A stretch of 64,000 nucleotides of DNA from Paraburkholderia ribeironis (GCF_900019265.1 NZ_CYGX02000095.1:1-64000); one strand, 5' to 3'. Numbered from the stretch's first letter, positions 33,007-43,128 are shown. Numbers and translations: made by a program. The notes: a model not told the origin generated them from the letters alone.

Positions 33007-35040
33007 TTAACCTCGGCTCCGGTATTGATTGACGGCCTGCAGGCTCGTGTTCAGATTCGGCAGTTCGACCGCGGCCGAACCCGCATCCACCTGCTTGACC
33101 AGATCGACGACGGTCTGCGTCTCTTTCGACGCGTTGTCGAAGTAGCGTGTGAGCGAGGTCTGCGCCGCCTGCAGGTCGGACTTCAGCGTGGTCTGGTTGC
33201 GCGAGAGCAGCGCGACCCGCGCGGACAGCAGACGCAGCTTCAGGTTCTGACGCACGAAGTAGCCCTGGTCGGGCGTGACCAGCATCGCATCGGCGTTGTC
33301 GATGCGGCGCACCTGCACGAGGCTCGTCAACTGCTGGCCGACACCTGCCGTCACCTCATGCAGCCACACTTCCCAGCGCGGCTTGCCGGTAGCCGCGGCC
33401 ACCTTCGCGGTGTCGGCCCATGTGGCCGCGTGCGGGGTGGCATGGGGGATCGGCGCTTCGCCCGCGAGCGGCAGGCTGTCGATGTGATCGATCGCGTCGT
33501 CGAGCTTGATGGCGAGACCCGTGAGGTCGGTGGAAGGCGCGGCCTTCAGCTTGTCGATGTCTTGTGCGATGGCCTTGCGAACCGCGACGGCCTGCGGGCT
33601 GTCCGAGGCGGCGAGGCGCGTATCCGCGCTTTGCAGCGCGAACAACGCGAGCTGCGTGTTGCCGGTGAGCTGCAACTGCTGGCTCGCGGCCGACAGCATC
33701 TGTCCGACTTCGGCGAGCGTCCAGTCGTCGCGATTGCGGGCAAGGTCCGCGTACTGCTGTTGCAGCGCCTGCTGCGCGGCTTGCGCATCGGCGAGCTTGC
33801 CTTCGAGTTGCGCGACCTGCGAATCGGACTGATGCACGGTGGCCAGCGCCTGCTCGGTCTTGATGCGCAGTTCGTTGGTCTGGGTGTCGTTGGCCTGCTG
33901 GCGTTGCGCGAGCCGCTGTTCGCTGCGCTCCACCTTGCGATTGAGCGCAAAGCCGCCGACGCCCGCCGCACCAGCAATGATCAGGACGACCAACCACAGC
34001 AGCGGTCCGCTCGCGCTGCGGCGCTTTTGCGCTTCGTACGGCGTGAAGGGTTGATTCGGCGGCAACGCGGTGGTCGCGGCTGGCTGGGGTGAAGCGTGCG
34101 TGGATGCGTTCGTTTCAGTCATGCGTGAATTAGCCGGTGAATGAGCCGGGTTGGACGGTACCGGTTGGACTACGGGCGGGACGGCGGCAAGCAGTGCGCG
34201 GACAATGCGCTCGTCGCCCGGGCCGGACACCGTCATCCTATCAAAACCCAATGCCCGCGCGGTTTGCGCGATTCGGGGATGAGGTGTGACGAGGTTCGCG
34301 CGCTTGAGCTGCACGATCTCGTCGGCGGTCAGATGCTCCTGGGCGAGTTCGTGCAGATTGCGCACGCCTTCGGAACTGGTCAGCAGCCATGCGTGCGGCG
34401 CGCCGGCGAGCAGCGCATGCACGCGCGCCCAGCCGCGGATCGACGGCTCGGGCACGACGCGCCGATACGCGGCGACCGCTTCGACTTCGGCGCCCGCTTC
34501 GCGCAGACGGTCGGCGAGCCACTCGCGGCCGCCATCGCCGCGCACGATCAGCACGCGCTTGCCGTCGAGACTCGCCGCGCCGAGCGAGGCGTCGAGCGCC
34601 GCGAAGAGGCCTTCGGAATCGAAGCCGGTTGCTTCGTCATCGGCGGCGCCTGATGCCGGGCTGATCACGCGATGCGCCGGCGCGGCGACGCCGTGGCGCG
34701 CGAGCGCCTGCACGCTGCCCGGCCCGACCACGCCGATCGGCAACGCATGCGGCCAGATGCCCTGGTGGCGGGCGAAGGCGTGGTCGACCGCATTCGGCGA
34801 CACGAACACGACGAGCGCATAGCGCTCCAGCGAAGCCAACGCAGCGCGCAACGGCGCGTCATCGGCGACGGGCGCGATCTCGATCAGCGGGAACTCGAGC
34901 GTGGCGAGGCCGGCAGCGTCGAGTTGCCTGATGAGCTCGCTCGACTGACCGGCCGGTCGCGTAATCACGACCGTGAACGCCGCCTCGCGCGACGCTGTGG
35001 CGGACGAAGCCGCGTGACCTGGGATGTCGGCCGCCATCAC
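33007..35040 (-). CDS. hemD: HemD-HemX fusion: uroporphyrinogen-III synthase plus HemX membrane protein
   Basis: 677 residues. Residues about 20-285 are uroporphyrinogen-III synthase (TVVITRPAGQSSELIRQLDAAG at the start, VFVSPNAVDHAF, AWLLTSSEGVRNLHEL), which cyclises hydroxymethylbilane with D-ring inversion. After a low-complexity linker comes the HemX part: one membrane helix (LLWLVVLIIAGAAGVGGFAL, about 345-364), a coiled coil rich in Gln and Ala, and a helical domain to the end. The fusion is usual in Burkholderia relatives. The start overlaps hemC by 4 nt. Confidence 0.93.
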   Translation of the reverse strand: MMAADIPGHAASSATASREAAFTVVITRPAGQSSELIRQLDAAGLATLEFPLIEIAPVADDAPLRAALASLERYALVVFVSPNAVDHAFARHQGIWPHALPIGVVGPGSVQALARHGVAAPAHRVISPASGAADDEATGFDSEGLFAALDASLGAASLDGKRVLIVRGDGGREWLADRLREAGAEVEAVAAYRRVVPEPSIRGWARVHALLAGAPHAWLLTSSEGVRNLHELAQEHLTADEIVQLKRANLVTPHPRIAQTARALGFDRMTVSGPGDERIVRALLAAVPPVVQPVPSNPAHSPANSRMTETNASTHASPQPAATTALPPNQPFTPYEAQKRRSASGPLLWLVVLIIAGAAGVGGFALNRKVERSEQRLAQRQQANDTQTNELRIKTEQALATVHQSDSQVAQLEGKLADAQAAQQALQQQYADLARNRDDWTLAEVGQMLSAASQQLQLTGNTQLALFALQSADTRLAASDSPQAVAVRKAIAQDIDKLKAAPSTDLTGLAIKLDDAIDHIDSLPLAGEAPIPHATPHAATWADTAKVAAATGKPRWEVWLHEVTAGVGQQLTSLVQVRRIDNADAMLVTPDQGYFVRQNLKLRLLSARVALLSRNQTTLKSDLQAAQTSLTRYFDNASKETQTVVDLVKQVDAGSAAVELPNLNTSLQAVNQYRSRG

Positions 35041-36065
35041 TCGCCGGACGCCGCGCTGTCCGCCGCCGCACTCCCGCGCGACGCGTCGGCGGGGTCGGCG
35101 GGACCACTGGCGGTGCTGAGCGCACGCACGATGTCGAGCGCGCCCTGCTGTTCGAGCGCGCTCGCCACTTGCTGGCCCAGCGCGAGCGCGTGCTCGATCG
35201 TGGGCGCGGGCGCCGAGGCCTGCGCGCTCAGCACGCGCTGCCCATCAGGCGTCGCGACGATGCCGCGCAGATGCAGCGCGCCGTCATGCCAGCTCGCATA
35301 CGCGGCGAGCGGCACCTCGCAACTGCCGCCGAGCGCACGCGACACCATGCGTTCCGCTTCGACGGCCGCGGCCGTGTGTGCGTGATGCAGCGGCGCGAGC
35401 CACGCGGCGAGGTCTGCGCGATCGGCGCGAATCTCGATGCCGAGCGCGCCCTGCCCCGCCGCCGGCAAGCTGTCTTGCGGATCGAGCAAGGCGCGGATGC
35501 GCTCGCCCAAACCCAAACGCTTGAGCCCGGCGGCGGCGAGAATGATCGCCGCGTAGTCGCCCCGATCGAGTTTCGCCAGACGCGTATCCAGATTGCCACG
35601 CAACGGCCGCACCTCGAGGTGCGGGTATCGCATGCGCAGCATCGCCTCACGACGCAAACTCGAGGTGCCGACCACGGCGCCCGCCGGCAACGCGGCAAGC
35701 GAGTCGTACTGATTGGACACCAGCGCGTCGCGCGGATCTTCGCGCTCCATGATCGCAGTCAGCGCGAAGCCCGCGGGCAATTCCATCGGCACGTCCTTCA
35801 GGGAGTGCACGGCGAGGTCGGCGCGGCCATCGGCCAGCGCGGCTTCCAGTTCCTTGACGAAGAGGCCTTTGCCACCGACCTTCGACAGCGTGCGATCGAG
35901 AATTTGATCGCCGCGTGTTGTCATTCCGAGAATTTTTACGTCACAAGATGGATATAATTTGTGCAGCGCACATTGCACATGCTCCGCTTGCCACATGGCC
36001 AGGCGGCTTTCTCGCGACGCAATCACAAGCGTGTGGGGTGGCGTCGAAAACGTCTCGGTGTTCAT
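35037..36065 (-). CDS. hemC: Hydroxymethylbilane synthase (porphobilinogen deaminase)
   Basis: 342 residues. It joins four porphobilinogens into hydroxymethylbilane. Visible: VIASRESRLAMWQAEHV, TTRGDQILDRTLSKVGGKGLFVKELE split motifs, HSLKDVP, GTSSLRREA, RGNLDTRL, and the dipyrromethane-cofactor Cys in LGGSCEVPLAAY. The C-terminal 25 residues are an Ala/Ser-rich tail beyond the normal end. The ATG at 36065 is the family start; the upstream-extended frame was rejected. First gene of hemC-hemDX-hemY, divergent from ppc. Confidence 0.96.
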   Translation of the reverse strand: MNTETFSTPPHTLVIASRESRLAMWQAEHVQCALHKLYPSCDVKILGMTTRGDQILDRTLSKVGGKGLFVKELEAALADGRADLAVHSLKDVPMELPAGFALTAIMEREDPRDALVSNQYDSLAALPAGAVVGTSSLRREAMLRMRYPHLEVRPLRGNLDTRLAKLDRGDYAAIILAAAGLKRLGLGERIRALLDPQDSLPAAGQGALGIEIRADRADLAAWLAPLHHAHTAAAVEAERMVSRALGGSCEVPLAAYASWHDGALHLRGIVATPDGQRVLSAQASAPAPTIEHALALGQQVASALEQQGALDIVRALSTASGPADPADASRGSAAADSAASGE

Positions 36066-36458
36066 TAGCTTGCTGATCGAATGACGGGATGTAATAACAA
36101 TCAATGTTAGCACGCGCCCTTGTGTCCCAAGGCACAGCGAGGCGCCGTGCCGGCGCGGTATCGATGGAGGAGATGGGCTTCGCGCGACGCGCGCCGGCCC
36201 CATCCCGGCTTGTTCACGCACGGTCGTTCGCGCACCGGGGCGTGGCATGCGGGATGATGCAATGCGGCGTGACTGCGTCGCCTGCTCGCGTGCACGCGGC
36301 ACATCCCGTGCGCATCCGCGGCCCCCTCTCCGGCGTCACGCCATCGGCCCATGCCGTTTCGCGCAGTTCACGTTTCACTTCACGTTGCAGTTCGTAGTGC
36401 AGTTCCGCAGTAGCAGTTCATCACTCAACAGACCCTGGCTTCCCTGAGGAAACCCATC
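36066..36458. promoter_or_regulatory. Divergent promoter region of hemC and ppc
   Basis: About 390 bp without a gene between two divergent starts. AT-rich DNA just upstream of hemC (near 36070-36110) is the likeliest hemC promoter. Several CAGTTC-like direct repeats lie at 36368-36420 upstream of ppc. No operator could be assigned. Confidence 0.4.
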
Positions 36459-39400
36459 GTGACGTCTTCCGGATCGGCGCGCTCTACCCGCCGCAACACT
36501 GCATCGCCCAACGCTCGCGCGGCCGACGCCGCCACTGCGTCCACCGCTTCCACCGGCATCGACGCCGCATCGACCCCTGCCAAACGCACCCCACGCGCCG
36601 GCAAGACTGCCCAGGCCGCGCAAGCGGCCAAAGTGCCGAAGGCCGCGACCGCTTCCACGTCGATCAAGGCGAAGGAGGCGAACAAGGCAGACAAGGCAGA
36701 CAAGGCAGAGCAGGCCACGGCCTCCGCTCAAGCGCGCAAGCCGGCCAAGCCCGGCGCCACGAAGATCAAGGTTGTCGCGAGCGCCGACGCCGCGCCGCCG
36801 ATCGCGCCAGCGCGCAAGCAAACCATGCCAGCCGGCAGCCCCGAGGCCGCGCTGAAAAGCGCCGGCCGCACGCGCGAAGACAAGGACCATCCGCTGTTCC
36901 AGGACATCCGTTATCTGGGACGTCTGCTCGGCGACGTGCTGCGCGAACAGGAAGGCGATGAGGTGTTCGACGTCGTCGAAACGATCCGGCAGACCGCCGT
37001 GCGGTTTCGTCGCGAGGACGACAGCGCCGCCGCGCAGACACTCGACAAGAAGCTGCGCTCGTTGAGCCCGGGCCAGACGGTCAGCGTGGTGCGCGCATTC
37101 AGCTACTTCTCGCACCTCGCGAATATCGCGGAAGACCGCCACCACAATCGCCGGCACCGCATTCACGCGCTCGCCGGCTCGACCGCGCAACCGGGCACCA
37201 TCGCCCATGCGCTCGACCGGCTCGTCACGGCGGGCGCGGCCGCGACCCCCGTGTTGCAGCAGTTCTTCAACGACGCGCTGATCGTGCCGGTGCTGACCGC
37301 GCACCCGACCGAAGTGCAGCGCAAGAGCATTCTCGACGCGCAGCACGACGTCGCGCGACTGCTCGCCGAACGCGACCAGCCGTTGACCGACCGCGAACGC
37401 GCGCACAACGATGCGATGCTGCGCGCCCGCGTCACGTCGCTGTGGCAAACGCGGATGCTGCGCGACGCGCGTCTGTCCGTGGCCGACGAAATCGAGAACG
37501 CGCTGTCGTACTACCGCGCGACCTTCCTCGAAGAGATTCCGGCGCTCTATGCCGACATCGAAGAGGCGCTCAAGGAACACGGGCTCGCCGCGCGCCTGCC
37601 GCCGTTCTTCCAGATGGGCAGCTGGATCGGCGGCGACCGCGACGGCAATCCGAACGTCACCGCCGAGACCCTCGAACACGCGATCACGCGCCAGGCCGCG
37701 GTGATCCTCGAACACTACTTGGAGCAAGTGCACAAGCTCGGCGCGGAGTTGTCGGTGTCGAACCTGCTGGTCGGCTCGAGCGATGCGTTGAAAGAACTCG
37801 CGGCGGTGTCGCCCGACCAGTCGCCGCATCGCACCGACGAGCCGTATCGCCGCGCCTTGATCGGCATGTACACGCGGCTCGCCGCGAGCGCACGGGTGCG
37901 CCTCGGCGAAGGCAGCGTGCCGTTGCGCAGCGCGGGCCGCGGCGCGGCGCCGGTGCGCGCCAAACCCTACGGCGACGCCGCCGAATTCGTGCGCGACCTG
38001 CACGTGCTGCTCGACTCGCTCACCGAGCATCACGGCGCGCCGCTCGCCGCACCGCGCCTGGCGCCGCTCGCACGCGCCGCCGAAGTGTTCGGCTTTCACC
38101 TGGCGAGCATCGACTTGCGGCAAAGCTCCGACATCCACGAAGCAGTGATCGCCGAACTGCTCAAGCGCGCGGGCGTCGCGGACGATTACGCGGCGCTCTC
38201 CGAAGCCGACAAACTCGACGTGCTGCTCGCGGAACTCGCGCAACCGCGCCCCTTGCGCGTGCCGTACGCCGACTATTCCGATCTCGTGAAGAGTGAGCTC
38301 GGCGTGCTCGAAGAGGCGCGCGTCACGCGTGAAAAATTCGGTGCGCGCGCAGTGCGCAACTACATCATTTCGCACACGGAAACCGTCAGCGATCTGGTGG
38401 AAGTGATGCTGCTGCAAAAGGAGACCGGCCTGCTGCGCGGCCGTCTGGGCGATGCGAACGATCCGGCCCGCGCGGGCCTGATGGTGATCCCGCTGTTCGA
38501 GACGATCCCTGACCTGCGCAACGCGCCGCACATCATGCGCGATCTGATTGCGCTGCCGGGCGTCGATGCGCTGATCGAACATCAGGGCAACCAGCAGGAA
38601 GTGATGCTCGGCTATTCCGACAGCAACAAGGACGGCGGCTTCCTCACGTCGAACTGGGAGCTGTATCGCGCCGAACTCGCGCTGGTGTCGCTGTTCAACG
38701 AACGCGGCGTGACGCTGCGGCTGTTCCATGGACGCGGCGGCACCGTCGGCCGGGGCGGCGGTCCGACCTATCAGGCGATTCTGTCGCAACCGCCGGGCAC
38801 CGTCGACGGTCAGATCCGCCTGACCGAGCAAGGCGAAGTGATCGCGAGCAAGTTCGGCAATCCGGAGATCGGCCGGCGCAATCTGGAAACGGTGGTCGCC
38901 GCGACGCTCGAAGCGTCGCTGCTGCCGCACGGCAATGCGCCCGCAGACCTGCCCGCGTTCGAACAGACCATGCAGCAGCTGTCCGACGCGGCGATGGCCG
39001 CGTATCGCGCGCTGGTCTACGAAACGCCGGGTTTCAAGGAGTACTTCTTCGAGTCGACGCCGATCGCGGAGATCGCCGAACTGAACATCGGCAGCCGGCC
39101 CGCGTCGCGCAAGCTGCAGGATCCGAAGCAACGCAAGATCGAAGATTTACGCGCGATTCCGTGGGGTTTCTCGTGGGGCCAATGCCGCCTGCTGCTGACC
39201 GGCTGGTACGGTTTCGGCAGCGCGGTGGCCGCCCATCTCGACGACGCGCCGAGCGAAGCCGAACGCGCACGACGTCTCGCGCTGCTGAAGAAAATGCACA
39301 AGACGTGGCCGTTCTTTTCGAACCTGCTGTCGAACATGGACATGGTGCTCGCGAAGACCGACCTCGCGGTCGCATCGCGCTACGCGGCGCTGGTGACGGA

Positions 39401-39677
39401 CAAGAAGCTGCGCAAGCACGTGTTCGAGCGCATCGTCGCGGAATGGGAGCGCACCTCGAAGGTGCTGTCGGAGATCACCGGCAAGAGCGAGCGCCTTGCG
39501 GAGAATCCGCTGCTCGCGCGCTCGATCAAGAACCGCTTCCCGTATCTGGACCCGCTGAATCACCTGCAGGTGGAGCTGCTCAAGCGTCACCGCGCGGGCG
39601 ACACCAATGCGCGCGTGCGGCGCGGGATTCATTTGTGCATCAACGGGATTGCGGCGGGGCTGCGCAATACGGGCTGA
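36459..39677 (+). CDS. ppc: Phosphoenolpyruvate carboxylase
   Basis: 1072 residues. It carboxylates PEP to oxaloacetate in the cytoplasm, replenishing the TCA cycle. Catalytic His in LTAHPTEVQRKS (about 280-290); VMLGYSDSNKDGG; the mobile loop FHGRGGTVGRGGGP; NIGSRPASRK; C-terminal RNTG. The enzyme core begins only near residue 143 (DKDHPLFQDIRYLG). The first 140 residues are an Ala/Lys/Thr-rich low-complexity extension with several AKA-type repeats. The start is GTG with a TGAGGA site. A strong terminator follows. Confidence 0.96.
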   Translation: MTSSGSARSTRRNTASPNARAADAATASTASTGIDAASTPAKRTPRAGKTAQAAQAAKVPKAATASTSIKAKEANKADKADKAEQATASAQARKPAKPGATKIKVVASADAAPPIAPARKQTMPAGSPEAALKSAGRTREDKDHPLFQDIRYLGRLLGDVLREQEGDEVFDVVETIRQTAVRFRREDDSAAAQTLDKKLRSLSPGQTVSVVRAFSYFSHLANIAEDRHHNRRHRIHALAGSTAQPGTIAHALDRLVTAGAAATPVLQQFFNDALIVPVLTAHPTEVQRKSILDAQHDVARLLAERDQPLTDRERAHNDAMLRARVTSLWQTRMLRDARLSVADEIENALSYYRATFLEEIPALYADIEEALKEHGLAARLPPFFQMGSWIGGDRDGNPNVTAETLEHAITRQAAVILEHYLEQVHKLGAELSVSNLLVGSSDALKELAAVSPDQSPHRTDEPYRRALIGMYTRLAASARVRLGEGSVPLRSAGRGAAPVRAKPYGDAAEFVRDLHVLLDSLTEHHGAPLAAPRLAPLARAAEVFGFHLASIDLRQSSDIHEAVIAELLKRAGVADDYAALSEADKLDVLLAELAQPRPLRVPYADYSDLVKSELGVLEEARVTREKFGARAVRNYIISHTETVSDLVEVMLLQKETGLLRGRLGDANDPARAGLMVIPLFETIPDLRNAPHIMRDLIALPGVDALIEHQGNQQEVMLGYSDSNKDGGFLTSNWELYRAELALVSLFNERGVTLRLFHGRGGTVGRGGGPTYQAILSQPPGTVDGQIRLTEQGEVIASKFGNPEIGRRNLETVVAATLEASLLPHGNAPADLPAFEQTMQQLSDAAMAAYRALVYETPGFKEYFFESTPIAEIAELNIGSRPASRKLQDPKQRKIEDLRAIPWGFSWGQCRLLLTGWYGFGSAVAAHLDDAPSEAERARRLALLKKMHKTWPFFSNLLSNMDMVLAKTDLAVASRYAALVTDKKLRKHVFERIVAEWERTSKVLSEITGKSERLAENPLLARSIKNRFPYLDPLNHLQVELLKRHRAGDTNARVRRGIHLCINGIAAGLRNTG

Positions 39678-39707
39678 GCTTGCGCTGACCACGAGCCGGT
39701 TGCAAAA

Positions 39708-39744
39708 GCCGGGCGCGGCCTTGTCGGCCGCGCCCGGCTTTTTT
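39708..39744. terminator. Strong Rho-independent terminator after ppc
   Basis: A 13-bp perfect GC-rich stem (GCCGGGCGCGGCC and its complement), 5-nt loop, then six T. The A-run on the other side may also serve the convergent methyltransferase gene, whose stop abuts it. Confidence 0.93.
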
Positions 39745-40496
39745 CAATGCGCGTCGATCATCAACGCGTCGAGCTTGAACGAGCCGTCTTGCTGCACGTC
39801 GAAATATTGACGCACTTCATCCGGCGCGTGGTCCCACAGCGAGTGGATCGCCACCACGCGCGCCTGCGGCGTGCGCATGCGCGCCACCCACGAACTGAAC
39901 TCGATATCGATGCGCCAGCGTTCGCGAATCGATGCGTTGAAACCCGCCGCCGCGAACAACGCGACCCACTCGTCGGCCCGGTAATCGCGAATGTGCGAAC
40001 CGTCGCGCAATAACTCGATCGCCTGGATATGCGTGTCGAGCAACGGATGATCGATGCCGGCGATATCGATGAACAGCACCTTGCCACCCGGCTTCAATAC
40101 GCGCCGGACTTCGGCGAGCGCACGCGGCACATCGTGCCAGTGATGCGCGCTCATCCGGCTGATTACCCAGTCGAACCCATGGTCGTCGAACGGCAGCGCC
40201 TCGGCCGCGCCCTGCTGCGTGCGGATGTTGGCGAGGCCGCGCTCGTGCGCCGCGCCGGCGACCGTGGCCAGCATCTGCGGCGCGATGTCGTAGGCAACGA
40301 CTTCACGCGCGTGCGGCGCGACCGCGAAACTCGCGTGGCCCGCGCCACAACCCATGTCGAGCACCGTCGCCCCCGGCGTCGCGGCGATCGATTCGGCCAG
40401 CGTCCGCAGGTCCGCTCCGGTTGCATGGGTCTGACTCGTCAAGTAGGCGGCGGCGGTCGAGCCGAAGGCGTCGGCGACCTGATCGTGATGCTTCAT
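39744..40496 (-). CDS. SAM-dependent class I methyltransferase
   Basis: 250 residues. Rossmann-type SAM-binding motif VLDMGCGAGHASFAVA (about 44-59), then VVAYDIAPQML, GAAEALPFDDHGFDWV and LKPGGKVLFIDI, the pattern of UbiE/type-11 methyltransferases. The substrate cannot be told. ATG 40496 has a GGAG site; an upstream extension to 40550 was rejected. It is divergent from a helix-turn-helix regulator, which may control it. Confidence 0.92.
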   Translation of the reverse strand: MKHHDQVADAFGSTAAAYLTSQTHATGADLRTLAESIAATPGATVLDMGCGAGHASFAVAPHAREVVAYDIAPQMLATVAGAAHERGLANIRTQQGAAEALPFDDHGFDWVISRMSAHHWHDVPRALAEVRRVLKPGGKVLFIDIAGIDHPLLDTHIQAIELLRDGSHIRDYRADEWVALFAAAGFNASIRERWRIDIEFSSWVARMRTPQARVVAIHSLWDHAPDEVRQYFDVQQDGSFKLDALMIDAH

Positions 40497-40586
40497 GGGA
40501 GGCTCCGGTTGTTTGTTGGGGGTAGCGGCTGGAAGGCGGCTGGAAGGCATTGCGCCATTCCAGCCGCTACAATAGAGCCCGCCATG

Positions 40587-40617
40587 TACCAGTACAAGTT
40601 AAGCAATTATTCTGGTA
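40587..40617. promoter_or_regulatory. Inverted repeat, candidate operator between methyltransferase and regulator
   Basis: TACCAGTA (40587-40594) and TTCTGGTA (40610-40617) form an 8-bp inverted repeat with one mismatch around an AT-rich 15-nt centre. Its place in the divergent gap suggests a regulator binding site. Confidence 0.55.
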
Positions 40618-40652
40618 TCTCTATTACCCCCTCCGCGCGCCGCCCGCTCCGA

Positions 40653-41465
40653 ATGATCACGCCGTCTTCCGCAGACCACCCGCCGCCGCTCGACGCCACC
40701 CCGGCTCGCGCGCTCGGCGACTTCATCCGCGCGCACCGCGAACGGCTCTCGCCGCAAGCGGTCGGCCTGCCGCCCGGGCCGCGCCGCCGCACGCCCGGCT
40801 TGCGCCGCGAGGAAGTTGCGCAGCTGTGCGGCGTGAGTCCGACCTGGTACACATGGATCGAACAGGGCCGGCCGGTCTCCGCGTCCGCCGATGCGCTCGC
40901 GCGGATCGCGGTTGCGCTGCAACTGTCGCGCGCCGAGCGCGCGTACCTGTTCGAGCTGGCCGCGCAGCGCGATCCGGCCGAGCCCGATCCGGCCGCCGCC
41001 GACGCGCCCGCCACACTGCTCGAAACGGTGCAGCTCGTGAACGCGCCGGCCTACGTGCTCGATCGCCAATGGAATGCGCTCGCGTGGAACGAACGGGCCG
41101 CCGATCTGTTCGTCGGCTGGCTGGACGGCGCGCATGATCGCAATCTGCTGCGCTACACGTTTACCGAACCCGCCGCGTGCGCGCTGATCGTCGATTGGGA
41201 AACGCGCGCGCGACGGCTTGCCGCCGAATTCCGCGCGGACTCGATCCGTCATCTGAACGATGCGCCGACCCGCGCGCTGATCGATTCGCTGTCGGCGGCA
41301 AGCGACGCGTTCGCGCGCTTCTGGGCGTCGCAGGACGTTGGCGGCCGCGAGGGCGGACGGCGCGAGTTCAACCATCCGCGCGACGGCCGCGTCGTCTACG
41401 ACCAGATCACCTTCAAGCCCGCGCATCGCGAAGATCTGAAGCTGGTGGTGCTGGTACGCGAATAG
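40653..41465 (+). CDS. Helix-turn-helix regulator with MmyB-like ligand-binding domain
   Basis: About 270 residues. An N-terminal XRE-type helix-turn-helix (ALGDFIRAHRERLSP, TPGLRREEVAQLCGVSPTWY, WIEQGRPVSASADALARIA) is followed by an MmyB-like domain (NAPAYVLDRQWNALAWNERA, LRYTFTEPAACALIVDWET, FNHPRDGRVVYDQITFKPA). Such regulators control nearby oxidoreductase or methyltransferase genes and bind a hydrophobic ligand. The start is uncertain: ATG 40584 would add 23 residues but overlaps the inverted repeat, so ATG 40653 is preferred. Confidence 0.9.
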   Translation: MITPSSADHPPPLDATPARALGDFIRAHRERLSPQAVGLPPGPRRRTPGLRREEVAQLCGVSPTWYTWIEQGRPVSASADALARIAVALQLSRAERAYLFELAAQRDPAEPDPAAADAPATLLETVQLVNAPAYVLDRQWNALAWNERAADLFVGWLDGAHDRNLLRYTFTEPAACALIVDWETRARRLAAEFRADSIRHLNDAPTRALIDSLSAASDAFARFWASQDVGGREGGRREFNHPRDGRVVYDQITFKPAHREDLKLVVLVRE

Positions 41466-41721
41466 CCGGCTGGCCGATGGCACCTGTTTGACCGGCGCGA
41501 GCGGCGGGCGGTGTTGCGCGTGGGCGGACCGCTCCGACTGCCTGCGCCTGCCTGTGCCGACTGCCCGCTTGCGCGCCGCATCTTGAAGCCCGCCCGCCGG
41601 TGTTAAAATCCCTGTCTTTCCTCGCTTCGGCGGCAGCTTTGCGCAGCACGCGCCGGCGCGCCGTCAGCCTCTTCACCGCTCGCTCAACTGCTGCTTAACT
41701 GCCGCTTAACTGCCCAACACC

Positions 41722-43128
41722 ATGACGTCCCAACTGCACAAAAAAGGCGAAGCCTGGTCGGCTCGCTTCTCGGAGCCGATGTCGGAACTCGTCAAACGCT
41801 ACACGTCGTCGGTTTTCTTCGACAAGCGTCTGGCGCTCGTCGATATCGAAGGGTCGCTCGCGCACGCTTCGATGCTGGCCGCGCAGAAGATCATCGGCGC
41901 CGACGACCTCGCTGCGATCCAACGCGGGATGGCGCAGATCAAGGGTGAAATCGAGCGAGGCGAGTTCGAGTGGCAACTCGATCTGGAAGACGTCCACCTG
42001 AATATCGAAGCACGCCTGACCGCGCTGATCGGCGACGCCGGCAAGCGCTTGCACACCGGCCGCTCGCGCAACGACCAGGTAGCGACCGACATCCGCCTGT
42101 GGCTGCGCGGCGAGATCGACCGGATCGGCGCTCTGCTGACTGAATTGCGCACCGCGCTGCTCGATATCGCGCAACAGAACGCGTCGACCATCATGCCGGG
42201 CTTCACGCATCTGCAAGTGGCACAGCCAGTCACGTTCGGCCATCACCTGCTCGCCTACGTCGAAATGTTCTCGCGCGACGCCGAGCGCATGATCGACTGC
42301 CGCAAGCGCGTGAATCGTCTGCCGCTCGGTGCGGCGGCGCTCGCCGGCACCAGCTATCCGATCGACCGCGATGCGGTGGCGAGGACGCTCGGCTTCGACG
42401 GCATCTGCGCGAACTCGCTCGACGCCGTGTCCGACCGCGACTTCGCGATCGAATTCACCGCGGCATCCGCGCTCGTGATGACGCACGTGTCGCGCTTCTC
42501 CGAAGAGCTCGTGCTGTGGATGAGCCCGCGCGTCGGCTTCATCGATCTGGCCGATCGCTTCTGCACCGGTTCGTCGATCATGCCGCAGAAGAAGAACCCG
42601 GACGTGCCCGAACTCGCGCGTGGCAAGACCGGCCGCGTGAACGGCCATCTGGTCGCGCTGCTGACGCTGATGAAAGGCCAGCCGCTCGCGTACAACAAGG
42701 ACAATCAGGAAGACAAGGAGCCGCTGTTCGATACCGTCGACACGGTGGCCGATACGCTGCGCATCTTCGCCGAGATGGTCGCCGGCATCACGGTGAAGCC
42801 GCAAGCCATGCGCGATGCCGCGTTGCAAGGCTTCTCGACCGCGACCGATCTGGCCGACTACCTCGTCAAGCGCGGCCTGCCATTCCGCGACGCGCACGAA
42901 GCGGTGGCGCTGGCCGTGCGCGTGTGCGCGGATCGCGGCTGCGATCTGGCGGACCTGACGCTGGAAGAAATGCGCACCGAACTGCCGAACGTCGCGCATC
43001 TGATCGGCGAGGACGTGTTCTCGTATCTGACGCTCGAAGGCTCGGTCGCGAGCCGCAATCATCCGGGCGGCACGGCGCCGCAGCAAGTGCTCGCAGCGGT
43101 GAAGGCGGCACGCGCGGCGTTGAAGTAA
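41722..43128 (+). CDS. argH: Argininosuccinate lyase
   Basis: 468 residues. It splits argininosuccinate into arginine and fumarate, the last step of arginine synthesis. Family signature TGSSIMPQKKNPD (about 284-296) with the flexible catalytic loop; HTGRSRNDQVATD; the catalytic His in PGFTHLQVAQPVTFGHHL. Length is standard. No arg gene is adjacent. It is followed by a tandem pair of hairpins ending in nine T. Confidence 0.97.
   Translation: MTSQLHKKGEAWSARFSEPMSELVKRYTSSVFFDKRLALVDIEGSLAHASMLAAQKIIGADDLAAIQRGMAQIKGEIERGEFEWQLDLEDVHLNIEARLTALIGDAGKRLHTGRSRNDQVATDIRLWLRGEIDRIGALLTELRTALLDIAQQNASTIMPGFTHLQVAQPVTFGHHLLAYVEMFSRDAERMIDCRKRVNRLPLGAAALAGTSYPIDRDAVARTLGFDGICANSLDAVSDRDFAIEFTAASALVMTHVSRFSEELVLWMSPRVGFIDLADRFCTGSSIMPQKKNPDVPELARGKTGRVNGHLVALLTLMKGQPLAYNKDNQEDKEPLFDTVDTVADTLRIFAEMVAGITVKPQAMRDAALQGFSTATDLADYLVKRGLPFRDAHEAVALAVRVCADRGCDLADLTLEEMRTELPNVAHLIGEDVFSYLTLEGSVASRNHPGGTAPQQVLAAVKAARAALK

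Noticed and set aside
36375..39131. 918-codon minus-strand frame
   Set aside because: Antisense shadow of ppc; Arg/His/Gly-rich with no domain.
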